A DNA stretch of 50,000 nucleotides. Source: Symbiodinium natans. Taxonomy: Eukaryota > Sar > Dinophyceae > Suessiales > Symbiodiniaceae. Below, piece after piece: positions 29,869-40,441 of this stretch; position 1 is the stretch's first letter; every line of letters begins with the position of its first letter. The stretch lies in NCBI GenBank assembly GCA_905221605.1, contig CAJNDS010000004.1, positions 75,001 through 125,000 on the forward strand. Direction: 5' to 3'. Made by a program: the position numbers and the translations under genes. The notes below the pieces were generated by a model. The model searched no databases. It was not told the origin of the DNA and saw only the letters and a program-made list of their open reading frames with translations.

Positions 29869-29960
29869 GATTAGGGTGTAGGGTGTAGGGTTTAGGGTGT
29901 AGGGTGTAGGGTGTAGGGTGTAGGGTGTTGGGTTTTGGGTTTTGGGTTTAGGGCCTTTGG
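29869..29960 (+). repeat. Variant array GTGTAGG
   Basis: TTTAGGG-related units mostly converted to GGGTGTA, followed by GGGTTTT and TATGGGG-type variants up to about 30040. Confidence 0.8.
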
Positions 29961-30196
29961 GGGCTTTGGGGCTTTGGGCTATGGGGTTATGGGGTCATGG
30001 GGTTATGCGGTCATGGGGTTGTGGGGTTATGGGGTTCTAAACCCCAAACTCAACAACACTCATGACAAGCGAAAAATATAGTAAATATAGCAGATTGTCC
30101 CAACCCTTTAAGGCTCCTTTTTAGGAAAAATAGAGCTCCGAGGATCCACTGTAGATTTTCCTGTCTATAATTCCCGACACGAACCTTCCCTGGCAG

Positions 30197-30251
30197 ACGG
30201 CCATTGCTATGGACCTGGACGACGTCCTGATGCAAAAGTGCGCCTCCTTGG
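30197..30251 (+). CDS. Candidate exon
   Basis: TCCCTGGCAG acceptor, frame TAIAMDLDDVLMQKCASL, ending at the first GT of GGGTTTAGGG. Confidence 0.45.
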
Positions 30252-30327
30252 GTTTAGGGTTTAGAGAAGCCTGTTGCAAAAGGGTTTAGGGTATCCTGAG
30301 CCCTGTAAATCTGAAACTTCACGCCCT

Positions 30328-30579
30328 GTAATGTTGACTTCGCATTAATAAACCCCCCCCCCCCCCCCCCCCAATCTCTCCGGCCAGGGCCTCCTCAATT
30401 GTATTCGCCTAAATCCTGGTAGGACGTACTATTAGTTTTAGTATTAGGTAGTAGCACCACGCCCGTAAAAAACGGATTTCCCGGGTCGGATTTTACAATT
30501 GTGGCGGGTTACAATATTGTGTTCCGGCAGCTGGATTTTACAATTGCGGCGGGAATCATTAATGTGAAGTCAACATTAC
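30328..30579. mobile_element. TIR element with internal poly-C
   Basis: GTAATGTTGACTTCGCATTA at the left end and TAATGTGAAGTCAACATTAC at the right are inverted, 21 of 22 matching over the full arm. The 252-base body holds a poly-C run near the left arm and two TTTTACAATTG blocks. No target duplication seen. Confidence 0.7.
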
Positions 30580-30646
30580 CGTCTTGTGGCCAGGGCTTCA
30601 AGGCGTCTTTAGGTTTGCACTTCTAGAGTCTAGAGGGTTTGGGGAG

Positions 30647-30720
30647 GTACGAGCGCATCGTACTCCAGCCTGAGCTGAACAATGCAAAGCTGCAGGAAGC
30701 CTTTCTCAACACGGTGGCCT
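30647..30720 (+). CDS. Candidate exon
   Basis: GGGGAG|G acceptor; frame YERIVLQPELNNAKLQEAFL then NTVAW. GCCTAAACC follows, compatible with a GC donor. Confidence 0.5.
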
Positions 30721-30989
30721 GGCCTAAACCCCAAACCCAAAACCCCTCATTCTCCCAAAAGCTCCATTATAATCCTCGAAGATGACTTGCTAAGCTGGTG
30801 GATTCGTGTGTGTGTGGGACCTCTAACACCGCTGAACTTCTAAAGCCCCTGAACCTCTCAACCCAAAACGCATAGAAACCTCAACCCTAGCTAGGACCCA
30901 GAGTAGGCCCTGGGTCTTCGGCAAAAGGGCTCGAAGATTTCGGGGTTCTGGGCTTGGGATTCTGGATTTCAGGCTTCAGGGCTGGCGGC

Positions 30990-31070
30990 CGCCCTCACTC
31001 CCTCTCTCCCTCCCCCCCTCCCCCCCCCCTCCCTCCCCCCTCCTTCCCCCCTCCCCGCCCCGCCCCCAAA
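30990..31070. repeat. C-rich low-complexity tract
   Basis: CCCTC-type repeats; the Pro run in an overlapping open frame is artefactual. Confidence 0.8.
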
Positions 31071-31326
31071 AAGAACAAATCTCGTAGGGCTTGTCGTGGC
31101 TTTGTAGGGCTTCGGGGCTTCCGGGCTTCAGGTTGGACCCGAAACACAAACCAACAAAAACCCCCCCAAGCTTCTGAACCCCAAAAACCCTAAGCTTTTG
31201 AAGGAACCCTAAGCCCCGAAAACCTCTAAAACAAACTCTAAAAAATCCCGAAGCTCCTTAACCCCAAACCCTAAACCCCAAACCCTAAACCCTAAACCCT
31301 ACTCCAAATTCTCACGAAGCTGCAAG

Positions 31327-31380
31327 GCCAAAGACCTGCACCAGAGATTCTGCCGAGACATCCGGGACCTGGACGACCCT
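31327..31380 (+). CDS. Exon 5' of the M4-bearing intron
   Basis: CTGCAAG|G acceptor, frame AKDLHQRFCRDIRDLDDP. The exon ends where GAGCAGCTGAATGAG begins. Joined to 31565, the frame remains open and ends in a stop. Confidence 0.55.
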
Positions 31381-31564
31381 GAGCAGCTGAATGAGTGCAC
31401 TGGATACTAGAATCCTAAACCCTAAACCCTAAAACCCTAGAACCCTAGAACCCTAGAGCCCTAAAGCCCTAAAGCCCTAAAACCCTAAAACCCTAAAACC
31501 CTAAAACCCTAAAACCCGAAACCCTAAACACTTTTTTTGGGATCTTATGAGCTCAGCAACTAAG
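31381..31564 (+). mobile_element. GA-AG intron made of M4 plus telomeric-type repeats
   Basis: Starts GAGCAGCTG and ends CAGCAACTAAG; the downstream exon begins GACCAGCTG (8 of 9 identical to the intron start). The centre holds CCCTAAA, then CCCTAGAA, CCCTAAAG and CCCTAAAA eight-base derivatives. Confidence 0.65.
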
Positions 31565-31609
31565 GACCAGCTGCTCCGGGAGTTGGCCAAGCGGCCTGCT
31601 TCTGCTTAG
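31565..31609 (+). CDS. Terminal exon after the M4 intron
   Basis: Frame DQLLRELAKRPASA with TAG at 31607-31609, in phase with 31327-31380. Confidence 0.55.
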   Translation, partial: DQLLRELAKRPASA

Positions 31610-32021
31610 AGATTGCTTAGAGCCGCAGGTAGGGTTTGGGGTGTAGGCTAAGGGTTTAGGGTTTGGGTTTAGGGTTTAGGGTTTAGGGTTCAATAGATTC
31701 GGGTTTCTTAAAGCCTTTGTAGAGGGTTTAGGGTTTAGGCTTTATTGGGATTGTTGAGGGCAGGCCCGGCGAGTTAGTTTCGAGGAAAGTTTCTGTTTTT
31801 GATTGTTGAATGATTTCAAATTACAGGGGCTTGAGGGTTTAGGGTTCAAGAGTTTAGGGTGCAGGGTTCAGTTTTCCCCACTGCACATGACCCGCTCCAT
31901 TCTGACGCCTTCACCAACTGCATGCAGGTAAATAAAGCGGCAGGTAAGCCCAGACTCCTGTAAACTCTCAGCCCTATACTACCTCAACGCCGTTATACAG
32001 CCCCGACACCCCCCCCCCCCC

Positions 32022-32050
32022 CAAAAAAAAAAAAAAAAAAAAAAAAAAAC
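32022..32050. repeat. Poly-A tract
   Basis: About 27 A residues after a poly-C run; no gene end was identified with it. Confidence 0.9.
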
Positions 32051-32144
32051 TAATAACAAATAAATAACAAAACTTTAGGGTTTAGGGTTTAGGGTTTCGG
32101 GTTAAAGCCTCAAACTGAAACTTGCAAAACCTCAGACAACTCAG

Positions 32145-32210
32145 GCGGACATCCCACCTCGAGGAGCCATCGCACGACGCTGTGTCCCTCAGCACGGGTC
32201 TATAGCCGGG
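32145..32210 (+). CDS. Candidate exon
   Basis: CAACTCAG|G acceptor, exactly 22 codons (ADIPPRGAIARRCVPQHGSI then AG), GTTTAGGG as donor. Confidence 0.5.
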
Positions 32211-33514
32211 GTTTAGGGTTTAGGGTTTAGGGTTGTTGGATCTGGGGGTCCAGGGTTTGAAGGGTCGGCCGTGTCCGTGTCCTCTGAATACCTTGCAGAC
32301 AAAATTCACCCTCAAAGGGTTTACTGTTCACATTACCTGACATAGGAATTATCGTAGTATAGGGTACTCCCCCCCCCCCACCAAAAAAAGACAAGAGAGA
32401 GAGAGAGAGAGGGAGAGACAGGTTCATGCAGGTCCCAAAGGTAGGCGTGCTCGAGAGACACACGCGCACCCCTCGAATTTCGTGCCTGCAGGGTGAGATG
32501 CGTATGGTGTTGGCTACAGAAGTTCCCAAAACGCTAACCATGCGCGAGTCTGAAAGTCGAAACGTCTAACCCGAAATCTGCCATGAAGGGCTCGATTCGT
32601 TTGGCATGGAACCCGAAGTGCATTGCTAGGGTTCTAAACCCTAAACCCTAGAAGTTCAGGCCGAGTCTAGGGCTGAAGGCCAAAGCCCTGAACCTCTACA
32701 TCCTTACGCCCACTCCCGAAGTTCTGCTAAAAGGCTTGGGGGTTCGGTTTAGTTGTCTGCCAGGAACTTCGAGCTCAGAGTAGAGAGCCAGAACTTCTAA
32801 AACCACCAACTAGTTTGGAGTCTACATTGGTGACCCTAAACCCGACACCCTAAAACCCCAAAACCTTAAAACCCTAAACCCTAAACCCGAAACCCGAAAG
32901 CGCTAAGAAAAGGCACCTGACCCTGGATTGGTCTTCGCAGCGGCACAAGGTCAAGGCGGGTTCAGGGTTTTAGGGTTTTGGGACTTGTTTCTGGAGGGTT
33001 TTAGTGTTGGAGGGTTTTTAAGGTTTTCCGGGGCTTTGGGGTTTTAGGGTTTTGGTGTTGGAGGGTCTCTTAAACCCTAAACTCTAAACCCTAAACCCTA
33101 AACCCTAAACCCGGGTGTAGGGTGTGGGGTTTACGTGGGTACGGCTTCGGATCTCAGAGTGGAGTTCCTGCATCCTTGCAAGCCTGGAACCCTCCAGCGC
33201 GCGCTGTGCAAAAAAAAAGGGCTTAGGGTTTAGGGTTCAAAAGGGTTTAGGGTGTAGGGTTCAAAGGGTTAAGGGTTTAGGGTGGTTGGTGGAAGATACC
33301 GGGCTGTAGACATGTCTCTAGCCTTAAACCCTATACCCTAATGCCATTGCACTGGGACCACTTCAGATGGATGTTTTCTGTATACTGGGCCCTGCCTTCG
33401 TGCACAGTGCCCTATGCAAATTCCCGTACCGACCTAAACCCTAGACCCAACCCACTGAGTGCGCTACAGAGGGTTGCCACCAATCCTCGGGCTTGGGATG
33501 TTTCATACGCTTCC

Positions 33515-33578
33515 TTGGGATGTTCCCCCTTATACTGACAGTCCAGAATAGGGACTAGTATAGGGGGGAACAACCCAA
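33515..33578 (+). mobile_element. MITE M1, short copy
   Basis: TTGGGATGTTCCCCCTTATA and TATAGGGGGGAACAACCCAA arms around a short centre; no convincing target duplication. Confidence 0.7.
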
Positions 33579-33769
33579 CTTTTCCCATGAAAAGAAGACC
33601 TAGTGCAGCAAGTTAGAACGTATGTATGTGTTTTTCATTATGTTTTACATTTCATCTTGTTGTCTTGTTTTCACATGTTTGTTTTGTTACATTCATGTAT
33701 CGTGTATGTTCTTGAGTGCATTTGTTTGCCATGCATGCGCTGCAGCTTATGTTTTTGCTGTTCACTCTC

Positions 33770-33858
33770 GGTCTCTCTCTCTCTCTCTCTCGCGCGCTCT
33801 AGGTATATATATATATATATACTAGTGGCTTAAGAAGCCCAAAACGGCAGAGGAAGAG

Positions 33859-33892
<34 letters not shown>
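33770..33892. repeat. TC, TA and GA microsatellites
   Basis: TC run (33775-33791), TA run (33805-33820) and GA run (33858-33890) in close succession. Confidence 0.9.
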
Positions 33893-33894
<2 letters not shown>

Positions 33895-34386
33895 CCCTAG
33901 GGGAAGTGACACACATTGACCACGTTAGGGGGAAAGGGGAAGGCTTCGGGAGGTCCTGCGAGGGTTCTGTTTGGGGGAAGGAGGATAAGGGCTTTTTGAA
34001 TCGGGGGACGGGGCAGGCTTCGGGAGGTTCCATGAGGTTCGTTTCCTGGGGACAGGGGGAGGTTGGAGGGGTAACACGCAAGCCCTAACATAAACCAGCG
34101 GGGGCAAAGAGGGGGAAGCCAGTATAGAACATACTCTTGGCCTCAGCCTTAGGGAGCATAGCTGTGTTCCTATCCCGAAGTAATGGCACCCTCTGAAGCC
34201 TAGAAGTCCACCAAGCTAGGCCCAGCAGGTCGGGAGAACAGTGTGAGAGTAGCAGTGCTTCCGTGGTGTGGAAATCCCGAAGCCGGCTGGCCATAGCAGG
34301 CGTTAGGTATCACCGACGGGGATGTGGGGGCCAGCCCCGGGGCAATGCACCCGGGGAACCACACAACACAGAAAGGCCTAACTGCA

Positions 34387-34490
34387 GGAGCCCGTCGCTG
34401 TAATTTCACCCAGACCTGACTCACCTCCGGGCGCGCCTGGTGCGCGGGGGTTCTCCCCCATGCCCTGCAGAAGAAGAAGAGAGGACTCCC
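34387..34490 (+). CDS. Candidate exon
   Basis: CTAACTGCAG|G acceptor; frame EPVAVISPRPDSPPGAPGAR then GFSPMPCRRRREDS. Right boundary unclear. Confidence 0.4.
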
Positions 34491-34570
34491 CCCTTATTAC
34501 GCTTATAGGGAAGGATTTGTTTTTTTTTGGGGGGGGGTTCTGAAGCAAACAGTAGATATATACACATGCA

Positions 34571-34652
34571 TGGGGATGTTACCCCTTATGCAGAACCTCT
34601 ACTGTAATCTGTATGAAGGACTGTTAGTATAGTATAAGGGGGAACATCCCAA
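34571..34652 (+). mobile_element. MITE M1
   Basis: GGGGATGTTACCCCTTATGC left and GTATAAGGGGGAACATCCC right arms, with ACTGTTAGTATAG between. Confidence 0.7.
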
Positions 34653-34762
34653 AATGGACCCTTTATATATATATATATACACATATATATATATGTAAAC
34701 CCTAAACCCTAAACCTTAAACCCTAAACCCTAAGCCCTAAGCCCTAAATCCTAAACCCTAAG

Positions 34763-34817
34763 CGAGGCCGTCCCCGCCCAGTTCGAGAAGATGCCGGAGC
34801 CGAGCGCAGCGTCAGGG
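34763..34817 (+). CDS. Candidate exon
   Basis: AACCCTAAG acceptor supplied by a telomeric variant unit; frame EAVPAQFEKMPEPSAASG; GTTTCAGGGG donor. Confidence 0.45.
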
Positions 34818-35165
34818 GTTTCAGGGGTTTCAGGGGTTTAGGGTTTAGGGCTAGGGTTTAGGGTGTAGGGTTTATAAATAGGGTTTCAGGGGTTTAGGGT
34901 TTGGGTTTCAGGGTTTTCAGGGGTTTCCGGGTTTAGGGCTTAGGGTTTAAAGGGTTCTGGGTCTGGGTTTAGGGTTTGGGTGTAGGGTTTCAGGGGTTTA
35001 GGGCTGCGGGTTTAGGGCTTAGGGTTCAGGGGTTTCAGGGGTTTCAGGGGTTTCAGGGGTTTCAGGGGTTTCAGGGGTTTCAGGGTTTTCAGGTTTAGGG
35101 TTTAGGGCCTCTGGGGCTTCAGGTTTCAGGGGGTTTCAGGCGTTTCAGGGGCTTGGGGTTTAGGG
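34818..35165 (+). repeat. Variant array TTTCAGGGG
   Basis: Mixed TTTAGGG with long runs of nine-base GTTTCAGGG units (about seven in succession at 35030-35090). Confidence 0.85.
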
Positions 35166-35507
35166 TTTAGGCTGTAGGGATGTAAAAACGGGGTTTGAGG
35201 GTTGTTTGAGGGTTGTAGGCTCACAGGGTATCTGTTGTGGATTTGAGGATTGGGTGTAGTTTCGGGGGTTCCGCAGAAGATCTAGTCATATTTCTTGTTG
35301 AGTCGGTCCCCCCTAAAGTCCCCAAAGCCTCTAACTCCTAGGGCTTTTAACCCCTGCGTCCCTGACAACCCGCGAACCGTAACCCTAAACCGGAGGCCTA
35401 AAAAGGCTCCCTGGCTGATTGCAGCATCGTGACAAAAAGCCCTAAGCCCTAAACCCCGAAGCCCTAAGCCCTAACCCCTAAGCCCTAAGCCCTAACCCCA
35501 AACCCGA

Positions 35508-35582
35508 ATGGGTTCCTTCACCGAGATCCTCTTCGGATGCAGCCAGAAGGATGACCCGGCAAGAGCTGAAGAGCTAGGTGGC
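35508..35582 (+). CDS. Candidate first exon
   Basis: ATG in context CCCGAATGG; frame MGSFTEILFGCSQKDDPARA then EELGGS, running into AGTTTAGGG. Confidence 0.5.
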
Positions 35583-36250
35583 AGTTTAGGGTTTAGGGTT
35601 TGGGGTTTAGGGTTTAGGGTTGACGGCTTAGGGTCTAGGGGAATGCTACCTAAGCCGCATGAAGGATCAGGAATCCGAGCTCATCTGGCTTCCGGGGGCG
35701 TGTGGAGTCTCTGAAGCGGGTGGTGAAAGGTCCCACCACAAGTTGCACGCTATCCTATATCCCCCTTGGGAATTATTTTGTATTTTGTTTATATAAAACC
35801 CAAGAGGATATTAAACATATTTTTGTTATCAAGGGTCTAAGGGGAGTATAGTGTGGACGATGTCTCCTTCATGGCTCGCTCGGCAGTGCCGGTGTTTTTG
35901 GGAGATGTGCGGGCGTAGCTGCATCTGGGTCCAAGCCGGCAGTGCTTGGCAGACCTAACACCCTAGATGTTTATGCGAGTCTAGCGAACGTTTCTGTCGT
36001 CCTCACTCTACAGTACGCAATACCCACCTTGTCCCAACCTATAGTTAACTTCATGTGCCTTTCATACCACGCGTTTCTCCGCCAGACTTTCCCACAGATC
36101 CTAGAACCGGCCACCATGTCAGAACGGAGAAACGACGAACGGTGGTGCCAGAACCACAACTTGGATTTGAGGCACACCCCGTGAAGCCTAAAGTTCTTTG
36201 AAATAAGTTAAGGATGGAGTTAAGGAATATTCCCCGAACTGCGGGATAAT

Positions 36251-36373
36251 CTTGGGGGTTCCTGCGTAGTTATAAGTGGAATTATAAGTAGTGCCGCTAT
36301 CATTCTAGCTGGTGAGGAATCTTACTAAGGGTACTGAAAACCCTACTTATAGCTACCCATGAACCTCCAAGTA
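36251..36373 (+). mobile_element. MITE M2
   Basis: Right end ACCCATGAACCTCCAAGTAG; its flank GACTCAGGGTTGCAGCC is the reverse complement of the flank of the copy at 44243, so the family has a longer version. Confidence 0.65.
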
Positions 36374-36424
36374 GGACTCAGGGTTGCAGCCCCCCATCCT
36401 GAACCCTAAAACCCCGCCGGTTTA

Positions 36425-36510
36425 GGGTTTTAGGGTTTGGGGTTTAGGGTTTAGGGTTTGGGGTTTAGGGTTTAGGGTTTAGGGTTTAGGGTTTAGGGTT
36501 AGGGTTTAGT
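36425..36510 (+). repeat. Interstitial telomeric array
   Basis: About eleven TTTAGGG units with TTTGGGG variants. Confidence 0.9.
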
Positions 36511-36536
36511 ACTGGGTTTGGGAAGTGCCATGAGAG

Positions 36537-36600
36537 GAGCTCTCCCTGGCCTTGGGCGTCGGGGGCGCGGTCGCGGCCAAGGCTGGGAAGCTCGCGGAGC
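36537..36600 (+). CDS. Candidate exon, Gly/Ala-rich helix
   Basis: CATGAGAG|G acceptor, frame ELSLALGVGGAVAAKAGKLA. The longest telomeric array in the window starts immediately with GTTTAGGG as donor. Confidence 0.5.
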
Positions 36601-37088
36601 GTTTAGGGTTTAGGGTTTAGGGTTTAGGGTTTAGGGTTTAGGGTTTAGGGTTTAGGGTTTAGGGTTTAGGGTTTAGGGTTTAGGGTTTAGGGTTTAGGGT
36701 TTAGGGTTTAGGGTTTAGGGTTTAGGGTTAGGTTTAGGGTTTAGGGTTTAGGGTTTAGGGTTTAGGGTTTAGGGTTTAGGGTTTAGGGTTTAGGGTTTAG
36801 GGTTTAGGGTTTAGGGTTTAGGGTTTAGGTTTAGGGGTTAGGGTTTAGGGTTTAGGGTTTTGGGTTTAGGGTTTAGGGTTTAGGGTTTAGGGTTTAGGGT
36901 TTAGGGTTTAGGGTTTAGGGTTTAGGGTTTAGGGTTTAGGGTTTAGGGTTTAGGGTTTAGGGTTTAGGGTTTAGGGTTTGGGGTGTAGGGGTGTAGGGGT
37001 TTAGGGTGTAGGGGTGTGGGGTGTGGGGTGTAGGGGTGTAGGGGTGTAGGGGTTTAGGGGTTTAGGGGCTTAGGGGCTTAGGGTTCAG
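36601..37088 (+). repeat. Longest interstitial telomeric array
   Basis: About fifty TTTAGGG units with few errors up to 36978, then a 110-base tail of GGGTGTAGG, GGGTTTAGG and GGGCTTAGG eight-base derivatives. Purity falls off only at the right. Confidence 0.95.
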
Positions 37089-37217
37089 GGCTTAAGGTAC
37101 AACCCTTGTGGATTAAGGGTTTGAAGTTGAAGCTCGCGAAAGCAAGGAGAACTACAGTGCCTTGCGATCTTTGCAACCGTCGGGTCTTCCTCCATGTGCT
37201 TCTCAAACCTCAAACCT

Positions 37218-37366
37218 ATTGGAGGTTCATCGTACGCGTAAGCCCATTCATAACTGCACTTATAGCCACTTATAAGCCCCCTTAAGTGCCCTAATGTGGT
37301 TTTAATTGGGTTATATAAGTACAGTTGATATAATTGGGTCATGAAGTACCATGAGCCTCCAAGTAC
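37218..37366 (+). mobile_element. MITE M2
   Basis: TTGGAGGTTCATCGTACG and TACCATGAGCCTCCAAGTAC; a second M2 follows directly. Confidence 0.7.
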
Positions 37367-37369
37367 AAC

Positions 37370-37484
37370 TCTACTTGAAGGTTCATAAGTAGGGTAATAC
37401 GCACCCCAATAAGGTTCTATCCAGTTATATGTACAGTTCCCCTACTTACAACGCCACCTACAACTCTCCATGAACTTCCAAGCA
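37370..37484 (+). mobile_element. MITE M2, tandem neighbour
   Basis: CTACTTGAAGGTTCATAAGT and CTCTCCATGAACTTCCAAGC ends. Confidence 0.65.
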
Positions 37485-37817
37485 AGCCCTAAACCCTAAA
37501 CCCGAAACCCGAAACCCTGACCCCTAAACCCTAAACCCCAAACCTTGCTCTCCTGCCCAATGGTTGCGACATTCAGGCGGCTGGCGCCTCCTTGAGCAGC
37601 AAGGTTGCAGGCCACTGCTAAGCGCATGCTTGGAGGTTCTATGGTCTTGGATAACCTGGGCTTTGGAGTACTATACTTTAATATTTTTTGTTCTGGGTTC
37701 CTATGATTGCTGCTTATTACCTAAAAAGTATATCCCTTTTTTCCAGGGTCTACTCCAAAGCTAAGTACCCATTCGAGCTGTACAAATAACCCAATTAGGG
37801 TTTAGGGTGTAGGGGTT

Positions 37818-37935
37818 AGGGCTCCTACTCAGAGTAGGCCCTTATTCCCTGTTTTAGGGTTTAGGCTCCTTTATAAGCTGTTTAAACCAAAAAGGGTACC
37901 CTTACCATTCCTAGGTTAATCTTGGGTCTAATTTT
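37818..37935 (+). mobile_element. Repeat family M5, long copy
   Basis: CAGAGTAGGCCCTTATTCCC, then CCAAAAAGGGTACCCTTA and CCTAGGTTAATCTTGGG. Confidence 0.65.
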
Positions 37936-38522
37936 CTGGCAACCCTAACCGTTGAAACCCCCATGTGTGTCTGCTTGGGTTGCAAGACCGACGTTGAAGG
38001 CGCCGCAGCCGGCAAAGCCGTGTGCAGCAAGCTCTCAGCGCCATTCGCGCTGAAGGCATCGTGGGTGTTAGGCTTGTGACAATGGGATTGAGACTAGAGA
38101 CGAAACACATGCGTTTGTATATGGTTGTTTCCCAATGTAGGGAGTACCCCTTTGATAGCCCAGATAGAGTAGAATCCCCTTAATTAACGGGGCCCCCCAA
38201 AAAGGGCACCCTGGTTTTCGGAAACCCTCATATCTATTTAAAGGGTTTCAATCATGCATCATTCCCAACAGCCGAAGGGTTGGGCTTCTATCTCTAGAGG
38301 CGGGGCCCAAATATCACCCCGGAGGCCGGAACGGAACGCCGGAACGGAACGGAACTTGATCATCTTTGTCTTGCCGCCTACCCAGAACCCGCGTGAAGCC
38401 CCGAACGCACAAGCTCTTCATGCGGTTGCTGTTTCGATGCTTGCGGTCAGGAACCCAAACTAAACCCTAAATTTGGAGCTTTGGGTGCTCTCACACGCTA
38501 CAAGGCAGCAAACAGGGAGTTA

Positions 38523-38648
38523 GTGTAGGGTTTAGGGTTTAGGGCTAGGGTTTAGGGTTTAGGGTTTAGGGTTTAGGGTTTAGGGTTTAGGGTTTAGGGT
38601 TTAGGGTTTAGGGTTTAGGGTTTAGGGTTTAGGGTTTAGGGTTTAGGG
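38523..38648 (+). repeat. Interstitial telomeric array
   Basis: About seventeen TTTAGGG units. Confidence 0.95.
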
Positions 38649-38666
38649 CTACTAAGTCCTCTTGAG

Positions 38667-38741
38667 GCTCTGGGTGGCACTGCCGTGGCGGGCTTACTCG
38701 CGGGCCCCGTGGGCGGCGCGGTGGGTTTGGCTGCAGGCCCC
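38667..38741 (+). CDS. Candidate exon, glycine-zipper-like
   Basis: CCTCTTGAG|G acceptor; frame ALGGTAVAGLLAGPVGGAVG then LAAGPW, with small-xxx-small spacing typical of membrane helices. An M5 fragment follows. It may belong with the exon at 36537. Confidence 0.5.
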
Positions 38742-38811
38742 TGGATTCCTAGGACCCAGGGTAGGCCTTTATTCACGTTTTCAGGGTTTAGGGTTTAGGG
38801 TTTAGGGTTTA

Positions 38812-38900
38812 GGGCTACTAGTGTTGGCCCCTATTCTCGTTCTTTCGGGTTCAGGTTTTAAACCGATAAGGTTTCTCTTGGGTGTTAGATTCGGAGTTTA
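38812..38900 (+). mobile_element. M5 fragment
   Basis: CTACTAGTGTTGGCCCCTAT with a degraded body; another M5 left end lies at 38752. Confidence 0.45.
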
Positions 38901-39004
38901 CACAACCTGAGGCTTTACGAAAAGTGGGCACCCCTTATGTATCTAGATCCACAAGTGGTAGGATCCAAGTATAGTAAGGACCCACGATGAGGTCCTTCTA
39001 CTTT

Positions 39005-39096
39005 CGGAAAACCCTTGTTAGGGCATAAGGGGCTTATAAGTGGGTTTTAGGTACAGTTCCCACTCGGATAGAAGTACCATGAACCTCCAAGTAGGT
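39005..39096 (+). mobile_element. MITE M2, right half
   Basis: AGTACCATGAACCTCCAAGT right end; the left arm is missing. Confidence 0.6.
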
Positions 39097-39106
39097 GTTG
39101 GCGCAG

Positions 39107-39168
39107 ACGTGGCGCTGCACCGGGGGCTGGAGCTCTTGCAGCGAAAGGAGCTACAGCATGGGATTCTC
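39107..39168 (+). CDS. Candidate exon
   Basis: TTGGCGCAG acceptor, frame VALHRGLELLQRKELQHGIL, GTATGG donor; amphipathic helix likely. Confidence 0.5.
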
Positions 39169-39470
39169 GTATGGAGTACTTGGCCCTAAACCCTACAACC
39201 CTAAGCCCTAAACCCGGGTGGCGAAACCCACTTGGCGTTAGGTCTAGGGTTGCCAATTCAGGGAGGACAGGGGGTCTGGGGCATCAGGGAAGTATGCTTT
39301 TCTGTATATATATATATATATATAAAACCCTGCCAGAATTTAAGCCCTAAACCCTAAACCCTTTTTTGGGCCAGTGTACTCAGCAACTAGGTTTCAGCCC
39401 TCCGAAGCTCCAAGACCCTGAAGGCGTAACGCCCGAACCTCCTGCAAGCCCTCCGAAACCTTGAGTTAGG

Positions 39471-39601
39471 GACTGGGTCGGTAACCTTTAGCCTTTCTGG
39501 ACTTCTGAATCTTTAATTTGTAGCATGTCTCACGCTCGACGCCGGGGACTTGCTGTGCACACGTCGCGCTTTAGCCTTTCTGGTAAAAAAACACTCCTCA
39601 C

Positions 39602-39632
<31 letters not shown>

Positions 39633-39700
39633 TATATACATACACACACATATATATATATAAGGTTAACCATTTTTGGGCTAGGGTATTCAGCCAAGTT
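39471..39700. repeat. M6-like repeat around a TA microsatellite
   Basis: Blocks GGTAACCTTTAGCC and TTGGGCTAGGGTATTCAG flank a TA/CATA tract; the same layout recurs at 45196-45390. Confidence 0.6.
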
Positions 39701-40121
39701 GAAACTTGTTTTTTGGCCCCCAAGCACCGGTAAGCCGAATACAGGGGCCTGAGAAATTAGACTAGAGTTTGGGTTGGCTAGTATAATCAAAAGGAACGAT
39801 AAGGGAACACTACCCTAAGCCCTAAACCCATGTTATTCCGACCCTTAGAGTCTGCGCTCCCTGTTAAAGCACGAAAGCTCGGGGAGCGTGGCTTGAGGTG
39901 TTTGTTGCTTTAGCAGGGAGGGCCGGAGAAGGCCTGAAAAGGCTGCAAGCCACGCATTTCTGTCATAGGAACAATATGGCATGTGGAAAGGAGGTATCGG
40001 AGAAGCCATGTCGTTGGGCGTGAAACACTTCCGGACAGCGTTCCCTGGCGTGTTGGGTTTGGGCTAGCTTTCCTTGTCCCTGGATTGCCCCTCAAGTCCT
40101 AAAACCCCTAGAAACCCGAAG

Positions 40122-40168
40122 TTTAGGGTTTAGGGTTTAGGGTTTAGGGTTTAGGGTTTAGGGTTTAG
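40122..40168 (+). repeat. Interstitial telomeric array
   Basis: Six to seven TTTAGGG units. Confidence 0.9.
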
Positions 40169-40309
40169 GCCTGTCAACCCCAAAGGCTTAGAAGCCCCAA
40201 GCCGGAAAACAACCCACACGTGCCCACCGCATAAGCCCTTCGTAGAACTTCACCAGCAAATAGCGCACGCATACAACTCCACTATGGAATCCCTAGACCC
40301 TAAACCTGA

Positions 40310-40440
40310 ACCCTGAACCCTAAACCCTAAACCCCAAACCCTAAACCCTAAACCCTAAACCCTAAACCCTAAACCCTAACCCTAAACCCCAAACCCCAAA
40401 CCCTAAACCCCAAACCCTAAACCCTAAACCCTAAACCCCA
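40310..40440 (-). repeat. Interstitial telomeric array
   Basis: About eighteen CCCTAAA/CCCCAAA units; its last CCCCAG gives the acceptor for the next exon. Confidence 0.9.
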
Positions 40441-40441
40441 G

